Assembly (NCBI GenBank): GCA_937872325.1
Contig: CALMSN010000145.1
Coordinates: 1 to 36,963, forward strand
Length of the DNA: 36,963 bases
Direction: 5' to 3'
Source: an uncultured Xanthobacter sp.
GTDB taxonomy: Bacteria > Pseudomonadota > Alphaproteobacteria > Rhizobiales > Xanthobacteraceae
In this document: piece by piece, positions 19,749 through 28,112 of the stretch
Position numbering within the stretch: the first letter of the stretch is position 1
Layout: every line of letters starts with the position of its first letter
Notes under the pieces: generated by a model
Told to the model about the DNA's origin: nothing
Databases searched by the model: none
What the model saw: only the letters and a program-made list of their open reading frames with translations
Program-made: the position numbers and the translations under genes

Positions 19749-20270
19749 GTGTCCACCCCGCGATCCACGCCCATATCCGCCCCTCCGCCGGCCGGCGCCC
19801 CGGCGATGGCGATACTCCGGCTCCTCGCGTGCTTCCTGCTGGTGGCGGCGGTGGCGGCAGCCGGCGCGCGGGTGACGCAGCCGGAGATCGCGGGCTGGTA
19901 TGCGGGCCTGCACAAGCCGGCCTTCCCCCCCCCCGACGGGGTTTCCCCCACCGGGTGGCCCGTGCTCTACCCCCTGCGGGCAGTCGCTTTGTGGCGTTTG
20001 TGGGAGGACCCCGCCGGCCCCGCCCGCCGAAGCGCGCTGTTCTGGTTCCTGGCGCAGCTGGCGCTCAATGCGCTGTGGTCGCCGGTCTTCTTCGGCGCCC
20101 ATGCGCTATGGACCGGGTTGGCGATCATCGTGCTTCTGGTGTTCGCCCTCGCCATGACGCTTCGCGCCGCTTTCGCGGTGGACAAGCTCGCCGGATGGCT
20201 CCTGGTGCCCTATATGGCGTGGATCTGCTTTGCGACATCGCTCAATCTGGCCATCGCGGTCCTGAATTGA
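19749..20270 (+). CDS. tspO: TspO/MBR family tryptophan-rich sensory protein
   Basis: Integral membrane protein of the TspO family, which binds porphyrins and related ligands. In phototrophic alphaproteobacteria it is linked to tetrapyrrole and oxygen-responsive control. Five hydrophobic helices are recognisable, together with the family motifs GWYAGLHKPAFPPPDG, GWPVLYPL and LNALWSPVFFG, followed by WLLVPYMAW. The start is uncertain. GTG 19749 has AGGAG seven bases upstream and gives 173 residues with a Pro-rich leader. ATG 19806 gives the 154 residues usual in the family but has no visible Shine-Dalgarno. It heads a plus-strand run continuing into a twin-transmembrane protein and cobalamin adenosyltransferase. 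Confidence 0.9.
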   Translation: MSTPRSTPISAPPPAGAPAMAILRLLACFLLVAAVAAAGARVTQPEIAGWYAGLHKPAFPPPDGVSPTGWPVLYPLRAVALWRLWEDPAGPARRSALFWFLAQLALNALWSPVFFGAHALWTGLAIIVLLVFALAMTLRAAFAVDKLAGWLLVPYMAWICFATSLNLAIAVLN

Positions 20271-20328
20271 GGCGGGCACCGGCGCCGCGGTGCGCTCGCG
20301 ATCGCGGCAGGCGCGCGGGGAGGCGATG

Positions 20329-20523
20329 ATGCTGCATTGGACCGTTTTCCTGATCGTCCCCCTGGCTCTGGCCGCGGTGGCAGGGGTGCTGATTCTCGGC
20401 CTCGCCAACTTCGCCGGCGGCGGTTCGCCCCAGCGCTCTCAGAAGCTCATGCAGTTGCGGGTGCTGTTTCAGTTCCTGGCGGTGGTCGTGGTGATGATCG
20501 CCATCTTCGCCTTTCGCCATTAG
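20329..20523 (+). CDS. HIG1-like twin-transmembrane protein
   Basis: The 64-residue protein has two membrane helices (about 3-25 and 44-62) joined by a polar loop GGGSPQRSQKLMQLR. This RSQKLM(R/Q)xR loop is the hallmark of the small HIG1-domain/twin-transmembrane proteins found in alphaproteobacteria, whose eukaryotic relatives associate with cytochrome oxidase. No function is demonstrated for the bacterial form. GGGGAGG lies five bases before the ATG at 20329. An ATG three bases earlier is too close to it. It sits directly upstream of the adenosyltransferase gene, a pairing familiar from Hyphomicrobiales. Confidence 0.8.
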   Translation: MLHWTVFLIVPLALAAVAGVLILGLANFAGGGSPQRSQKLMQLRVLFQFLAVVVVMIAIFAFRH

Positions 20524-20670
20524 GCGGCACGGCCCCCTCTCGCCGCGAGGCGGACCCGGCGCCGCGTAGCCGGGAGCTTCCGCCCGCCCGCAGCGCGGCC
20601 GAAGCACCGGCCCGCGGCTTTGCCCGGCCGTCGATCTCAGTCCCAACCGACACGCCCTCCAGGAGCGCCG

Positions 20671-21261
20671 ATGGTCAAGCTCAACAAGATCTACACCCGC
20701 ACCGGCGACAACGGCACCACCGGCCTCGGCACCGGCGCCCGCGTGCTGAAATGCGATCTCAGGGTGAAGGCCTACGGCGCGGTGGACGAAGCCAATGCGG
20801 CCCTCGGCCTCGCCCGCCTCCACCTCGCAGATTCTCCGGAGGTCGCGGCCATCCTGGCGCGGGTGCAGAACGACCTGTTCGACCTCGGCGCCGACCTGTG
20901 CACCCCGCCGGTGGCCGACGAGGCGCCCGGCAGCGCGCTGCGCATCGTCGCCGGGCAGGTGGAGCGGCTGGAGGGCGACATCGATCGGCTCAACGCCGAG
21001 CTCTCGCCCCTCACCTCCTTCATCCTGCCGGCCGGCTCTGCCGCCGCCGCCCACCTGCACCTCGCCCGCACCATCTGCCGGCGGGCCGAGCGGGAGATGG
21101 TGGAGCTGAACCAAGTAGAGGGGGAGGACGCCCAGCCGGCGGTCGGCACCCCGGCGCTGCGCTACATGAACCGCCTGTCGGACCTGCTCTTCGTGGCCGG
21201 CCGCTACGTCAACGACCGCGGCAGGGACGACGTGCTCTGGGTGCCCGGCGGCAGCCGGTAG
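20671..21261 (+). CDS. PduO-type cob(I)yrinic acid a,c-diamide/cobalamin adenosyltransferase
   Basis: Transfers the adenosyl group of ATP to cob(I)alamin, making adenosylcobalamin for mutases such as methylmalonyl-CoA mutase. The 196-residue protein starts MVKLNKIYTRTGDNGTTGLG, the N-terminal ATP-binding signature of the PduO type. It has YGAVDEANAALG, and near the C-terminus RTICRRAEREMVEL and YMNRLSDLLFVAGRYVN, all diagnostic. AGGAG lies five bases before the ATG. No cobalamin riboswitch is recognisable in the 147-base leader. It is the last gene of the plus-strand run and ends ahead of a bidirectional terminator. Confidence 0.94.
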   Translation: MVKLNKIYTRTGDNGTTGLGTGARVLKCDLRVKAYGAVDEANAALGLARLHLADSPEVAAILARVQNDLFDLGADLCTPPVADEAPGSALRIVAGQVERLEGDIDRLNAELSPLTSFILPAGSAAAAHLHLARTICRRAEREMVELNQVEGEDAQPAVGTPALRYMNRLSDLLFVAGRYVNDRGRDDVLWVPGGSR

Positions 21262-21405
21262 TGCCTGCGCCGCGACGGCGCTCCGACGCACGGTGAGGTT
21301 GGGAGACAGGTCCGGCCGAACCCGTCTTGCGTTTCACGGCCTGGGGACACGCGACGGTCTCCGGCGCTCACGCTATGGCGTCGGTCGCAGGGTCGCGCGG
21401 GCATG

Positions 21406-21439
21406 AAAAAGGCCCGTGAGCAAGCTCACGGGCCTTTTT
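21406..21439. terminator. Bidirectional intrinsic terminator between convergent genes
   Basis: AAAAAGGCCCGTGAG (21406-21420), loop CAAG, then the exact complement CTCACGGGCCTTTTT (21425-21439). The stem has ten GC-rich pairs flanked by an A-run on one side and a T-run on the other, so it works for both the adenosyltransferase gene (+) and hbd (-). Confidence 0.93.
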
Positions 21440-21479
21440 ATCAGTGATGGTCCTGGAACTCCGCCTCGCCGGAAACTGC

Positions 21480-21516
21480 GCGATCCGACCAGATCGATGA
21501 TGCCTGGTCGGATCGC
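21480..21516. repeat. 13-bp perfect inverted repeat, 11-nt spacer
   Basis: GCGATCCGACCAG (21480-21492) and CTGGTCGGATCGC (21504-21516) are exact reverse complements around ATCGATGATGC. It lies in the 3' untranslated region of hbd, upstream (in hbd's sense) of the true terminator, and lacks a T-run. Confidence 0.6.
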
Positions 21517-21550
21517 CCGTCTCGGAAACCATCCAGCCGCTGGCGCGGCC

Positions 21551-22432
21551 TCAGCGGGTGGGAACCGGCTTCTCGCCGCGATAGTCGTAGAAGCCGCGCT
21601 TGGACTTGCGGCCGAGCCAGCCGGCCTCCACGTACTTCACCAGCAGCGGGCACGGGCGATACTTGGAATCGGCGAGGCCCTCGTGCAGCACCTGCATGAT
21701 GGCGAGGCAGGTGTCGAGGCCGATGAAGTCGGCCAGCTGCAGCGGCCCCATGGGATGGTTGGCGCCGAGCTTCATCGCCCGGTCGATGGCCTCCACCGAG
21801 CCGACGCCCTCATAGAGGGTGTAGATGGCCTCGTTGATCATCGGCAGCAGGATGCGGTTGACGATGAAGGCCGGGAAGTCCTCGGCCACCGCATAGGTCT
21901 TGTGCAGGCGGGAGACGAAGGTCTTGGAGGCCTCGAAGGTCTCGTCGTCGGTGGCGATGCCGCGCACCAGCTCCACCAGCTCCATCCGCGGCACCGGATT
22001 CATGAAGTGAATGCCGATGAAGCGCTCCGGCCGGTCGGTGGCCGCGGCGAGGCGGGTGATGGAGATGGACGAGGTGTTGGAGGCGAGCAGGGTCTCCGGC
22101 GAGATCACGTCGCACAGGCTGACGAAGATCTGCCGCTTGATCTCTTCCCGCTCGACGGCGGATTCGATCACCAGGCTGCAATCCTTCATCTCGGCCATGG
22201 TGGCCGCCGGCTTGAGCCGCTGGAGGGCCGCCTGCCGGTCGTCCTCGGTCACGCCGCCCTTGGCCACCTGCTTGGCCATGTTGGCCCCGATGCCCTCGAT
22301 GGCGGTGCCGATCCGCGAGGGATCAGCATCGTTGAGCAACACGTCATAGCCGGCGAGCGCGCAGACATGCGCGATGCCGCTGCCCATCTGGCCGGCGCCG
22401 ATGACCCCAACCTTCTTGATCTCGAACGGCAT
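21551..22432 (-). CDS. hbd: 3-hydroxybutyryl-CoA dehydrogenase
   Basis: Interconverts 3-hydroxybutyryl-CoA and acetoacetyl-CoA with NAD(P)H, in beta-oxidation or polyhydroxybutyrate turnover. The 293-residue protein has the Rossmann motif GVIGAGQMGSGIA at residues 9-21. The catalytic region (SNTSSISITRLA, IGIHFMNPVPRMELVELV) and the C-terminal helical domain (AFIVNRILLPMINEA, ANHPMGPLQLADFIGLD) follow, all conserved in this single-domain family. It lies downstream of etfB-etfA on the same strand. The 219-base gap between etfA and hbd has a tandem 20-bp repeat near the hbd start, so hbd may have its own promoter. Confidence 0.95.
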   Translation of the reverse strand: MPFEIKKVGVIGAGQMGSGIAHVCALAGYDVLLNDADPSRIGTAIEGIGANMAKQVAKGGVTEDDRQAALQRLKPAATMAEMKDCSLVIESAVEREEIKRQIFVSLCDVISPETLLASNTSSISITRLAAATDRPERFIGIHFMNPVPRMELVELVRGIATDDETFEASKTFVSRLHKTYAVAEDFPAFIVNRILLPMINEAIYTLYEGVGSVEAIDRAMKLGANHPMGPLQLADFIGLDTCLAIMQVLHEGLADSKYRPCPLLVKYVEAGWLGRKSKRGFYDYRGEKPVPTR

Positions 22433-22441
22433 GTGCTTTCG

Positions 22442-22488
22442 TTCCGCCTTGGGCGCCGGAGCACCCGTTTCCGCCTTGGGCGCCGGAG
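22442..22488. repeat. Two 20-bp direct repeats just upstream of hbd
   Basis: TTCCGCCTTGGGCGCCGGAG occurs exactly at 22442-22461 and again at 22469-22488, a 27-base period. The block begins 10 bases ahead of the hbd start codon, so it would lie in the leader RNA or at the promoter of this minus-strand gene. Confidence 0.7.
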
Positions 22489-22651
22489 GCGGCGCCCCTG
22501 TTCGGCATGGACATCAAGCCGGCCCGGATGGGCTGCCTGGAGCATCTGAGCGCTTCACGAAAACGCCCAGCCGCTCTTAGAACTCTCAGTGAGGCGGGAT
22601 GCCCGGGGCCGCCGCAGGCGACCCGGGGCCTTCTCCCGGCTCAGCCTGCCC

Positions 22652-23596
22652 TCATCCCTTGACCTTGGCGATCTCCGCCTTCAGCTCGGGGATGACGGTG
22701 TTGATATCACCGACGAGGCCGTAGTCTGCGACCTGGAAGATGGGCGCCTCCTCGTCCTTGTTGACGGCGACGATGATCTTGGAATCCTTCATGCCCGCCA
22801 GGTGCTGGATCGCCCCGGAGATGCCCAGCGCCACGTAGAGCTCCGGCGCAACCACCTTGCCGGTCTGCCCCACCTGCCAGTCGTTCGGCGCGTAGCCCGC
22901 GTCAACCGCTGCCCGCGAGGCGCCAACCGCCGCCCCCAGCGCATCCGCCAAAGGCTCGATCAGCTCCGCGAACTTCTCCCGCGAGCCCACCGCACGGCCG
23001 CCAGACACGATGATCTTCGCCGCCGTCAGCTCCGGACGGTCGGAGGCCGCGATGGTCTCCTCGACGAACGTCGACAGGCCCGGGTCGCCCGCCGCCGCCA
23101 CGCTCTCGATCGCCGCCGAGCCGCCCTCCCCCGTCGCCGCGAACGAGGCCGTCCGCACCGTCAGGACCGTCTTCGGGTCGCTCGCCTGAACCGTCTGGAT
23201 CGCGTTCCCGGCATAGATCGGACGCTCGAACGTGTCCGGCGTCACCACCTTCATCACGTCCGAGACCTGCATCACGTCCAACAGCGCCGCCACCCGCGGC
23301 AGCACGTTCTTCGCCACCGACGTCGACGGGCCCACGATCGCCCCGTAGCCCGGCGCCAGCGCCACGAGCAGCGCCGCCAGCGGCTCCGCCACGCGGTGCG
23401 CATACAGCGCGTCGTCCGCCAGCAGCACCTTCTCCACGCCCGAAAGCCGCGCCGCCTCTTCGGCGACACCCTTCGCATCCTTGCCCGCAACCAGGATGTG
23501 CACCGGGGCGCCAAGCGCCAGCGCCGCCGTCAGCGCCTTCGCCGTCACCCCGTTCAGCGCCGAATTGTCATGCTCGGCCAGAAGCAGCGTCGCCAT
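22652..23596 (-). CDS. etfA: Electron transfer flavoprotein alpha subunit
   Basis: FAD-binding subunit of ETF, which collects electrons from acyl-CoA and related dehydrogenases and passes them to ETF:quinone oxidoreductase. The 314-residue protein begins [11 protein letters not shown]. The C-terminal FAD-binding half has [63 protein letters not shown] and [14 protein letters not shown], all signatures of EtfA. Its ATG shares one base with the etfB TGA (TGATG), so the subunits are translationally coupled. The partner quinone oxidoreductase is not in this window. Confidence 0.97.
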   Translation of the reverse strand: MATLLLAEHDNSALNGVTAKALTAALALGAPVHILVAGKDAKGVAEEAARLSGVEKVLLADDALYAHRVAEPLAALLVALAPGYGAIVGPSTSVAKNVLPRVAALLDVMQVSDVMKVVTPDTFERPIYAGNAIQTVQASDPKTVLTVRTASFAATGEGGSAAIESVAAAGDPGLSTFVEETIAASDRPELTAAKIIVSGGRAVGSREKFAELIEPLADALGAAVGASRAAVDAGYAPNDWQVGQTGKVVAPELYVALGISGAIQHLAGMKDSKIIVAVNKDEEAPIFQVADYGLVGDINTVIPELKAEIAKVKG

Positions 23597-24345
23597 CAGA
23601 TCACCCCCGCCTCGTCCTTGAGCTTCGAAACCAGCTCGGCCACCGAGCCCACCTTCACACCGGCCTTGCGGCCCGCCGGCTCCGCCGTCTTCAGCACCTT
23701 CAGCCGCGGCGCCACGTCCACCCCGTAGCTCTCCGCGCTCGTCTCCGCGATCGGCTTCTTCTTCGCCTTCATGATGTTCGGAAGCGAGGCGTAGCGCGGC
23801 TCGTTCAGCCGCAGGTCCGTGGTCACGATCGCCGGGCCCTTCAGCTCAAGGGTCTGAAGCCCGCCGTCGATCTCTCGCGTCACAACCACCGCGCCATCGC
23901 CCGGCACCACCTTCGAGGCGAACGTGCCCTGCGGCCAGTTCAGCAGCGCCGCCAGCATCTGGCCGGTCTGGTTGCAGTCGTCGTCGATCGCCTGCTTGCC
24001 CAGGATCACAAGCCCCGGCGCCTCGGCCTCAACGATCCCCTTCAGGATCTTGGCCACCGCCAGCGGTTCGACCACCGCATCCACCTTCACCAGGATCCCC
24101 CGGTCCGCGCCCATCGCAAGCGCCGTGCGCAGCGTCTCAGACGCCTGCGACGGCCCGATCGACACCACAACAACCTCGCTCGCTTTCCCCGCCTCCTTCA
24201 GACGCAGCGCCTCTTCAACCGCGATCTCGTCAAACGGGTTCATCGACATCTTAACGTTCGCAAGCTCGACACCCGAGCCGTCCGTCTTCACGCGGACCTT
24301 GACGTTGTAGTCAACAACTCGCTTCACTGGCACCAAGATCTTCAT
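23596..24345 (-). CDS. etfB: Electron transfer flavoprotein beta subunit
   Basis: Adenine-nucleotide-binding subunit of ETF. The 249-residue protein starts [18 protein letters not shown]. It shows [16 protein letters not shown], the [25 protein letters not shown] loop, [25 protein letters not shown], the partner-recognition region, and [21 protein letters not shown] near the end. The chosen ATG has GGGGAG about 9 bases upstream, and the longer open frame to 24444 lacks homology. It is the first gene of the etfB-etfA(-hbd) unit. The cobalamin adenosyltransferase and twin-transmembrane genes, usually collinear with ETF genes in related bacteria, are convergent here. Confidence 0.97.
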   Translation of the reverse strand: MKILVPVKRVVDYNVKVRVKTDGSGVELANVKMSMNPFDEIAVEEALRLKEAGKASEVVVVSIGPSQASETLRTALAMGADRGILVKVDAVVEPLAVAKILKGIVEAEAPGLVILGKQAIDDDCNQTGQMLAALLNWPQGTFASKVVPGDGAVVVTREIDGGLQTLELKGPAIVTTDLRLNEPRYASLPNIMKAKKKPIAETSAESYGVDVAPRLKVLKTAEPAGRKAGVKVGSVAELVSKLKDEAGVI

Positions 24346-24558
24346 GGAGACGCGCTCCCCCTGTCCCGAACGTGTTCGAACTTCTGGACCGCTGGTGATG
24401 GGATACGGCAGGACGATGCCGGAAACGGAGGGCGACGATGCCATCCGGACGCCCCCGATGCCCCCACCTGCATCGCAGTATGCATTGGGGCCGGCAACCT
24501 AGAAGTGCCCTCCAACGGTGTCAACGCCGCCGCCGCCATCCGCGCCCCGCGCCGGGCC

Positions 24559-25323
24559 TCATGCCCGGCCCTCATCGTCGCCGCCCGCGCCGCTTCCTGC
24601 TACCGGCGGACCCCGGCGCGGCGAGGGAATGCCGCTCGGGTCGCGGTCGAGCAACGCCACGTCCCGCCGGCGCATCACCACCACCAGCGCCGCGCCGGCG
24701 GCAAAACCGCCCAGGTGGGCCCACCAGGCGGTATCCTTCTCGGTATCCGCCAGCACCTGCCAGACCTGGAAGGCGAGCCAGGCCACGATCGCCCAGTAGG
24801 CCGGAACCCGGAGCGGAATCTTCATCAGCACCAGCGCCCACAGGCGGATGTTGGGATGCAGCATCAGATAGGCCGCGATGACCCCGGCCACCGCCCCCGA
24901 CGCGCCCACCAGCGGCGCCTCCGAATCCGGCTGCACGGCGGTATGGGCCAGCCCCGCCGCCACCCCGCACAAGAGGTAGAAGGCGAGGAAGCGGCCGTGG
25001 CCCAGCGCATCCTCCACATTGTCGGCGAACACCCACAGGAAGGCCATGTTGCCGATGAGGTGCAGCCAGCCGCCGTGCAGGAACATGTAGGTGACGAGGG
25101 TGAAGGCGGCGGGGATGCGCTCGTAGCCCGGCGGCAGCACGGCCGTGCCGGTGACCACCGCCGGGATGGCGCCGTAGGCCAGCACGCCGGCCTCGCTCAC
25201 CTCGCCCCCCATGCCCTGCTGGAGCACGGCGAAGACGAAGACGTTCAGCAGGATCAGCGCAAAGGTGACATACGGCCGGCGGACGTGCTCCAGCGGATTC
25301 GAATCAGCGATCGGCACGAACAT
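24559..25323 (-). CDS. Rhomboid family intramembrane serine protease
   Basis: Polytopic protease that cuts membrane-spanning substrates within the bilayer. The 254-residue protein has six hydrophobic segments. The catalytic dyad is Ser142 in LVGASGAVAG and His203 in WAHLGGFAAG. Asn92 in GWLHLIGNM is the conserved oxyanion residue. A short cytosolic tail is rich in Arg, Gly and Asp. GAGGAAGG eight bases before the ATG supports the start. It lies on the same strand as the CoA-transferase gene upstream (115-base gap) and etfB downstream. Whether they share a transcript is unclear. The natural substrate cannot be inferred. Confidence 0.94.
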   Translation of the reverse strand: MFVPIADSNPLEHVRRPYVTFALILLNVFVFAVLQQGMGGEVSEAGVLAYGAIPAVVTGTAVLPPGYERIPAAFTLVTYMFLHGGWLHLIGNMAFLWVFADNVEDALGHGRFLAFYLLCGVAAGLAHTAVQPDSEAPLVGASGAVAGVIAAYLMLHPNIRLWALVLMKIPLRVPAYWAIVAWLAFQVWQVLADTEKDTAWWAHLGGFAAGAALVVVMRRRDVALLDRDPSGIPSPRRGPPVAGSGAGGDDEGRA

Positions 25324-25438
25324 GGCGGCGGCCTTCCTCGGCGGGGGCGTCGGCCCGTCCCCACTCTAGAAGGCGCCCTCGCGGTGCGGAAGGGGGCACC
25401 GTCACCGGCCGCTGGCGCATCCCCTCAGCGGCGGCGCC

Positions 25439-26953
25439 TCACCCCGCGGCGTCGAGCGGCGGCACGGCCCGCATGCTGCCGGTCTCGCGCGCCCGGACGT
25501 GCCAGGACAGCGCCTCCTCGATGACGTGCGGGGTGTGCCCGCCGCGCGCCGTCGCCCGCTCGAGATAGTCGCCGATCGCATCGCGATAGCTCGGATGCAC
25601 GCAATTGGCGATGATGACCCGCGCCCGCTCGCGCGGCGCCAGCTCGCGCAGGTCGGCGAGGCCGCATTCGGTGACCAGCACGTCCACGTCGTGCTCGGTG
25701 TGGTCCACATGGCTCACCATCGGCACCACCGACGACAGCGCGCCGCCCTTGGCGATGGACTTGGTGACGAACACCGACAGATGCGCGTTGCGGGCGAAGT
25801 CGCCCGAGCCGCCGATGCCGTTCATCATCTGGGTGCCGCCCACATGGGTGGAGTTGACGTTGCCGTAGATGTCGAATTCCAGCGCCGTGTTGATGCCGAT
25901 GATGCCGAGCCGGCGGATGATCTCCGGATGGTTGGAGATCTCCTGCGGCCGCAAGATGAGGCGCGACTTGTAGCGGGCGATGTCGCCCATCACCTGGGCA
26001 TACTTGTCCTTCGACAGGGTGACGGACGAGCCGGAGGCGAAGTTCAGCTTGCCGGCATCGAACAGGTCGAAGGTGGAATCCTGCAGCACCTCCGAATACA
26101 TGGTGAGGTCGTGGAACGGGCTCGCGATGAAGCCGTGCATCACCGCGTTGGCGATGGTGCCGATGCCGGCCTGCAGCGGCTGCAGGCGGGGCGTGAGCCG
26201 GCCCTGCTTCACCTCGCGGCCGAGGAAATCCATGAGGTGGCCGGCGATGGCCGCCGTCTCCGCATCCGGCGGCAGCACGGTGGAGGCCGAATCCAGCTTC
26301 TCGGTAATGACGATGGCGGCGATCTTCTCCGGCGGGATCGGGATGAAGGGCAGGCCGATGCGGCTCTCCGCGGTCACCACCGGGATCGGCTCGCGGAACG
26401 GCCGGCGGGTGGGGATGTAGATGTCGTGCAGCCCTTCCAGCGCCAGGGGCTGGTTGAGGTTGATCTCGACGATCACCTTCTCGGCCAGGATGGCGAAGGT
26501 CGCCGAATTGCCCACCGAGGTGGTGGGGATGATGCCGCCCGACGCGGTGATCGCCACCGCCTCGACGATGGCGACGTCGATGGGGCCGAGCTGCCGGCTG
26601 CGCAGGTGCTCCACCGTCTCCGACAGATGCTGGTCGACGAACATCACCTCGCCGGCATTGATCGCCTTGCGCAGGGCCGGATCCGACTGGAACGGGATCC
26701 GGCGCGACAGGACGTGGGCCTCGGCGAGTTGCTTGTCGAGGTCGTTGCCCAGCGAGGCGCCGGTGATCAGGGTGATCTTGAACGGCTCGCGCTTGGCCCT
26801 CTGGGCCATGGCCAGCGGCACCGCCTTGGCCTCGCCGGCGCGGGTGAAGCCGCTCATGCCGACGATCATGCCGTCCTTGATGAGCTCCACCGCCGCATCG
26901 GCCGTCACCACCCGGTCGGCCAGAGAGGACATGCGGATTCTGTCGTGCGGCAT
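25439..26953 (-). CDS. Acetyl-CoA hydrolase / succinate:acetate CoA-transferase family protein
   Basis: Transfers CoA between acyl groups, most likely succinyl-CoA and acetate, or acts as acetyl-CoA hydrolase. The 504-residue protein fits the Cat1/AarC type. It has an N-terminal CoA-transferase fold (VGMSGFTRAGEAKAVP, TGASLGND) and a C-terminal domain with QAGIGTIANAVMHGF. MYSEVLQDSTFDLFDAGK carries the probable catalytic Glu288, the residue that forms the glutamyl-CoA thioester in AarC. IYGNVNSTHVGGTQMMNGIGGSGDFARNA, the CoA-site glycine-rich region, follows. ATG 26953 has GGGAGAG five bases upstream. ATG 26932 is a weaker alternative. Exact acyl specificity is not predictable from sequence. 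Confidence 0.93.
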   Translation of the reverse strand: MPHDRIRMSSLADRVVTADAAVELIKDGMIVGMSGFTRAGEAKAVPLAMAQRAKREPFKITLITGASLGNDLDKQLAEAHVLSRRIPFQSDPALRKAINAGEVMFVDQHLSETVEHLRSRQLGPIDVAIVEAVAITASGGIIPTTSVGNSATFAILAEKVIVEINLNQPLALEGLHDIYIPTRRPFREPIPVVTAESRIGLPFIPIPPEKIAAIVITEKLDSASTVLPPDAETAAIAGHLMDFLGREVKQGRLTPRLQPLQAGIGTIANAVMHGFIASPFHDLTMYSEVLQDSTFDLFDAGKLNFASGSSVTLSKDKYAQVMGDIARYKSRLILRPQEISNHPEIIRRLGIIGINTALEFDIYGNVNSTHVGGTQMMNGIGGSGDFARNAHLSVFVTKSIAKGGALSSVVPMVSHVDHTEHDVDVLVTECGLADLRELAPRERARVIIANCVHPSYRDAIGDYLERATARGGHTPHVIEEALSWHVRARETGSMRAVPPLDAAG

Positions 26954-27297
26954 CTGGGCTCTCCCATCGTTTTGCGGCGCGCCCGCGCGAGGGCGGCCGA
27001 TCGGTTCCGCCGCCCCATAGGACAGCCGCGATCCGCCGCGGATGCGACTTATCGACGGCGCCCCGCCGGGCCGTCGCCACGGCGGCCAGCGAGGGGGCCG
27101 GGGCATGACGTCATCGCATTGACATATATTGGAATCTTTTGACCGCCGTCCCGGCGGCCGGCCGGGAGCTACCCGGAGCCCGCAACCTGGACCTGCGCCG
27201 GACGCATCCCTTGGCGCTCTCGTTCCGGGCGCGGGCGCCGTCGCGCAGGGAGGTGTTGAGGGGGGTGTCGCGAAGGATGCGTCGGCAGGCGAAGCCG
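26954..27297 (-). promoter_or_regulatory. Upstream region of the CoA-transferase gene
   Basis: There is no gene here. It contains the perfect 10-bp palindrome ATGACGTCAT (27105-27114) next to an AT-rich patch TTGACATATATTGGAATCTTTTG (27119-27141). These are the only promoter-like elements in the gap and could serve either strand. A 9-bp inverted repeat GACGCATCC/GGATGCGTC lies at 27201-27209 and 27275-27283. Confidence 0.4.
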
Positions 27298-27793
27298 CAT
27301 GATCGCGAGGGCGGATCGATGCCGGCGCGCCGGTTCACCTTCCGGCGGCACGATCTTGGCTCGGCCTGGAGCGTCTCAAACAATCTCAGGGCGCAGGACG
27401 CTCCAGGGCCTTGGTCCGCCGGCCCGGGGCCGACCGCGAGCGATGCCGCAACCATTGGCGAGGATCGGCACCGCCGCAGGCGGTCGAAACACCAGGGCGG
27501 CCGCCCGTAACGCCGCAAGAGCTCGCCCGCTGCCGCGTTCTGCATGATCGAGATGGCGCATGGATGCCGGCGCGCCGGTTTCATCATCCGGCGGCAAGGC
27601 CTTGGCTCGGCCTGGCGCCTCTCACAAAATCTCAGGGCGGAGGACGCTCCAGGCGCCTTGGTCCCCCGGCCCGGGGCCGACCGCACGCCGTGCCGCAACC
27701 ATCAGCGAGGATCGGCACCGCCTCAGGCGGTCGAAACACGCGGGGACCCGCCCTCAACGCCGCAAGAGCTCACCCGCTGCCGCGTTCTGCGCG
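27298..27793 (+). repeat. Tandem intergenic repeat, two units of about 245 and 251 bases
   Basis: Unit A (27298-27542) and unit B (27543-27793) each start CATGATCG and end with CGCCGCAAGAGCTC(G/A)CCC and GCTGCCGCGTTCTG. They match along their whole length at over 80 percent by eye, with a few one-to-six-base length differences. Shared blocks include GATGCCGGCGCGCCGGTT, CTTGGCTCGGCCTGG, AGGACGCTCCAGG, CGGCCCGGGGCCGACCGC and GAGGATCGGCACCGCC. The open frames running through the units differ between copies and have no protein-like features. A third CATGATC follows at 27794 but the match stops there. A shorter diverged relative lies at 5261-5325. Confidence 0.82.
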
Positions 27794-28112
27794 CATGATC
27801 AGAGCCCGCAAGCCATCCTCACCTGCGGGAGAGGCCTGAGGAGGGGACTTGCGGGGCCGGTTGCGGAGCGGGCAGAGTTCGGGATGGGGTGAGAACCGCA
27901 GCCTCTCTCCGGCCTTGTCGAGGCCGTTTGAAAAAGCCATCCCTCCCTGCCCTCCCCCGCAATCGGGAGCGGGGCTTCCGGCCCTCTATCCGCTGGCCCG
28001 GTCTCAGATCGATCCACAGCCCGGCACCGCGCCGCATGGACTTCGGCGGCATCTTCACGCGAACTGGCTTCCGCTTCGCGCCAAGCGCTCCAACCGGCAG
28101 GCAACACCGCAC
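27794..28112 (+). other. Region between the tandem repeat and the ClC gene
   Basis: No gene is apparent. It contains a small hairpin CGGCCT/AGGCCG (27910-27915 and 27921-27926) followed by TTTGAAAAAG. A CCCTCCC-rich inverted stretch and a further segment of the CTTCCGCTTCGCGC type (28066-28085), resembling other palindromic fragments in this window, follow. The ClC promoter should be here but no clear -35/-10 pair is visible. Confidence 0.4.

Noticed and set aside
20524..20670. Possible cobalamin riboswitch before the adenosyltransferase gene
   Set aside because: I could not find the B12 box or the conserved core. Only scattered GCCGG-like strings are present.
27111..27698. Open frames through the tandem repeat
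   Set aside because: Frames and products differ between the two repeat units, and neither has a start signal or protein-like features.
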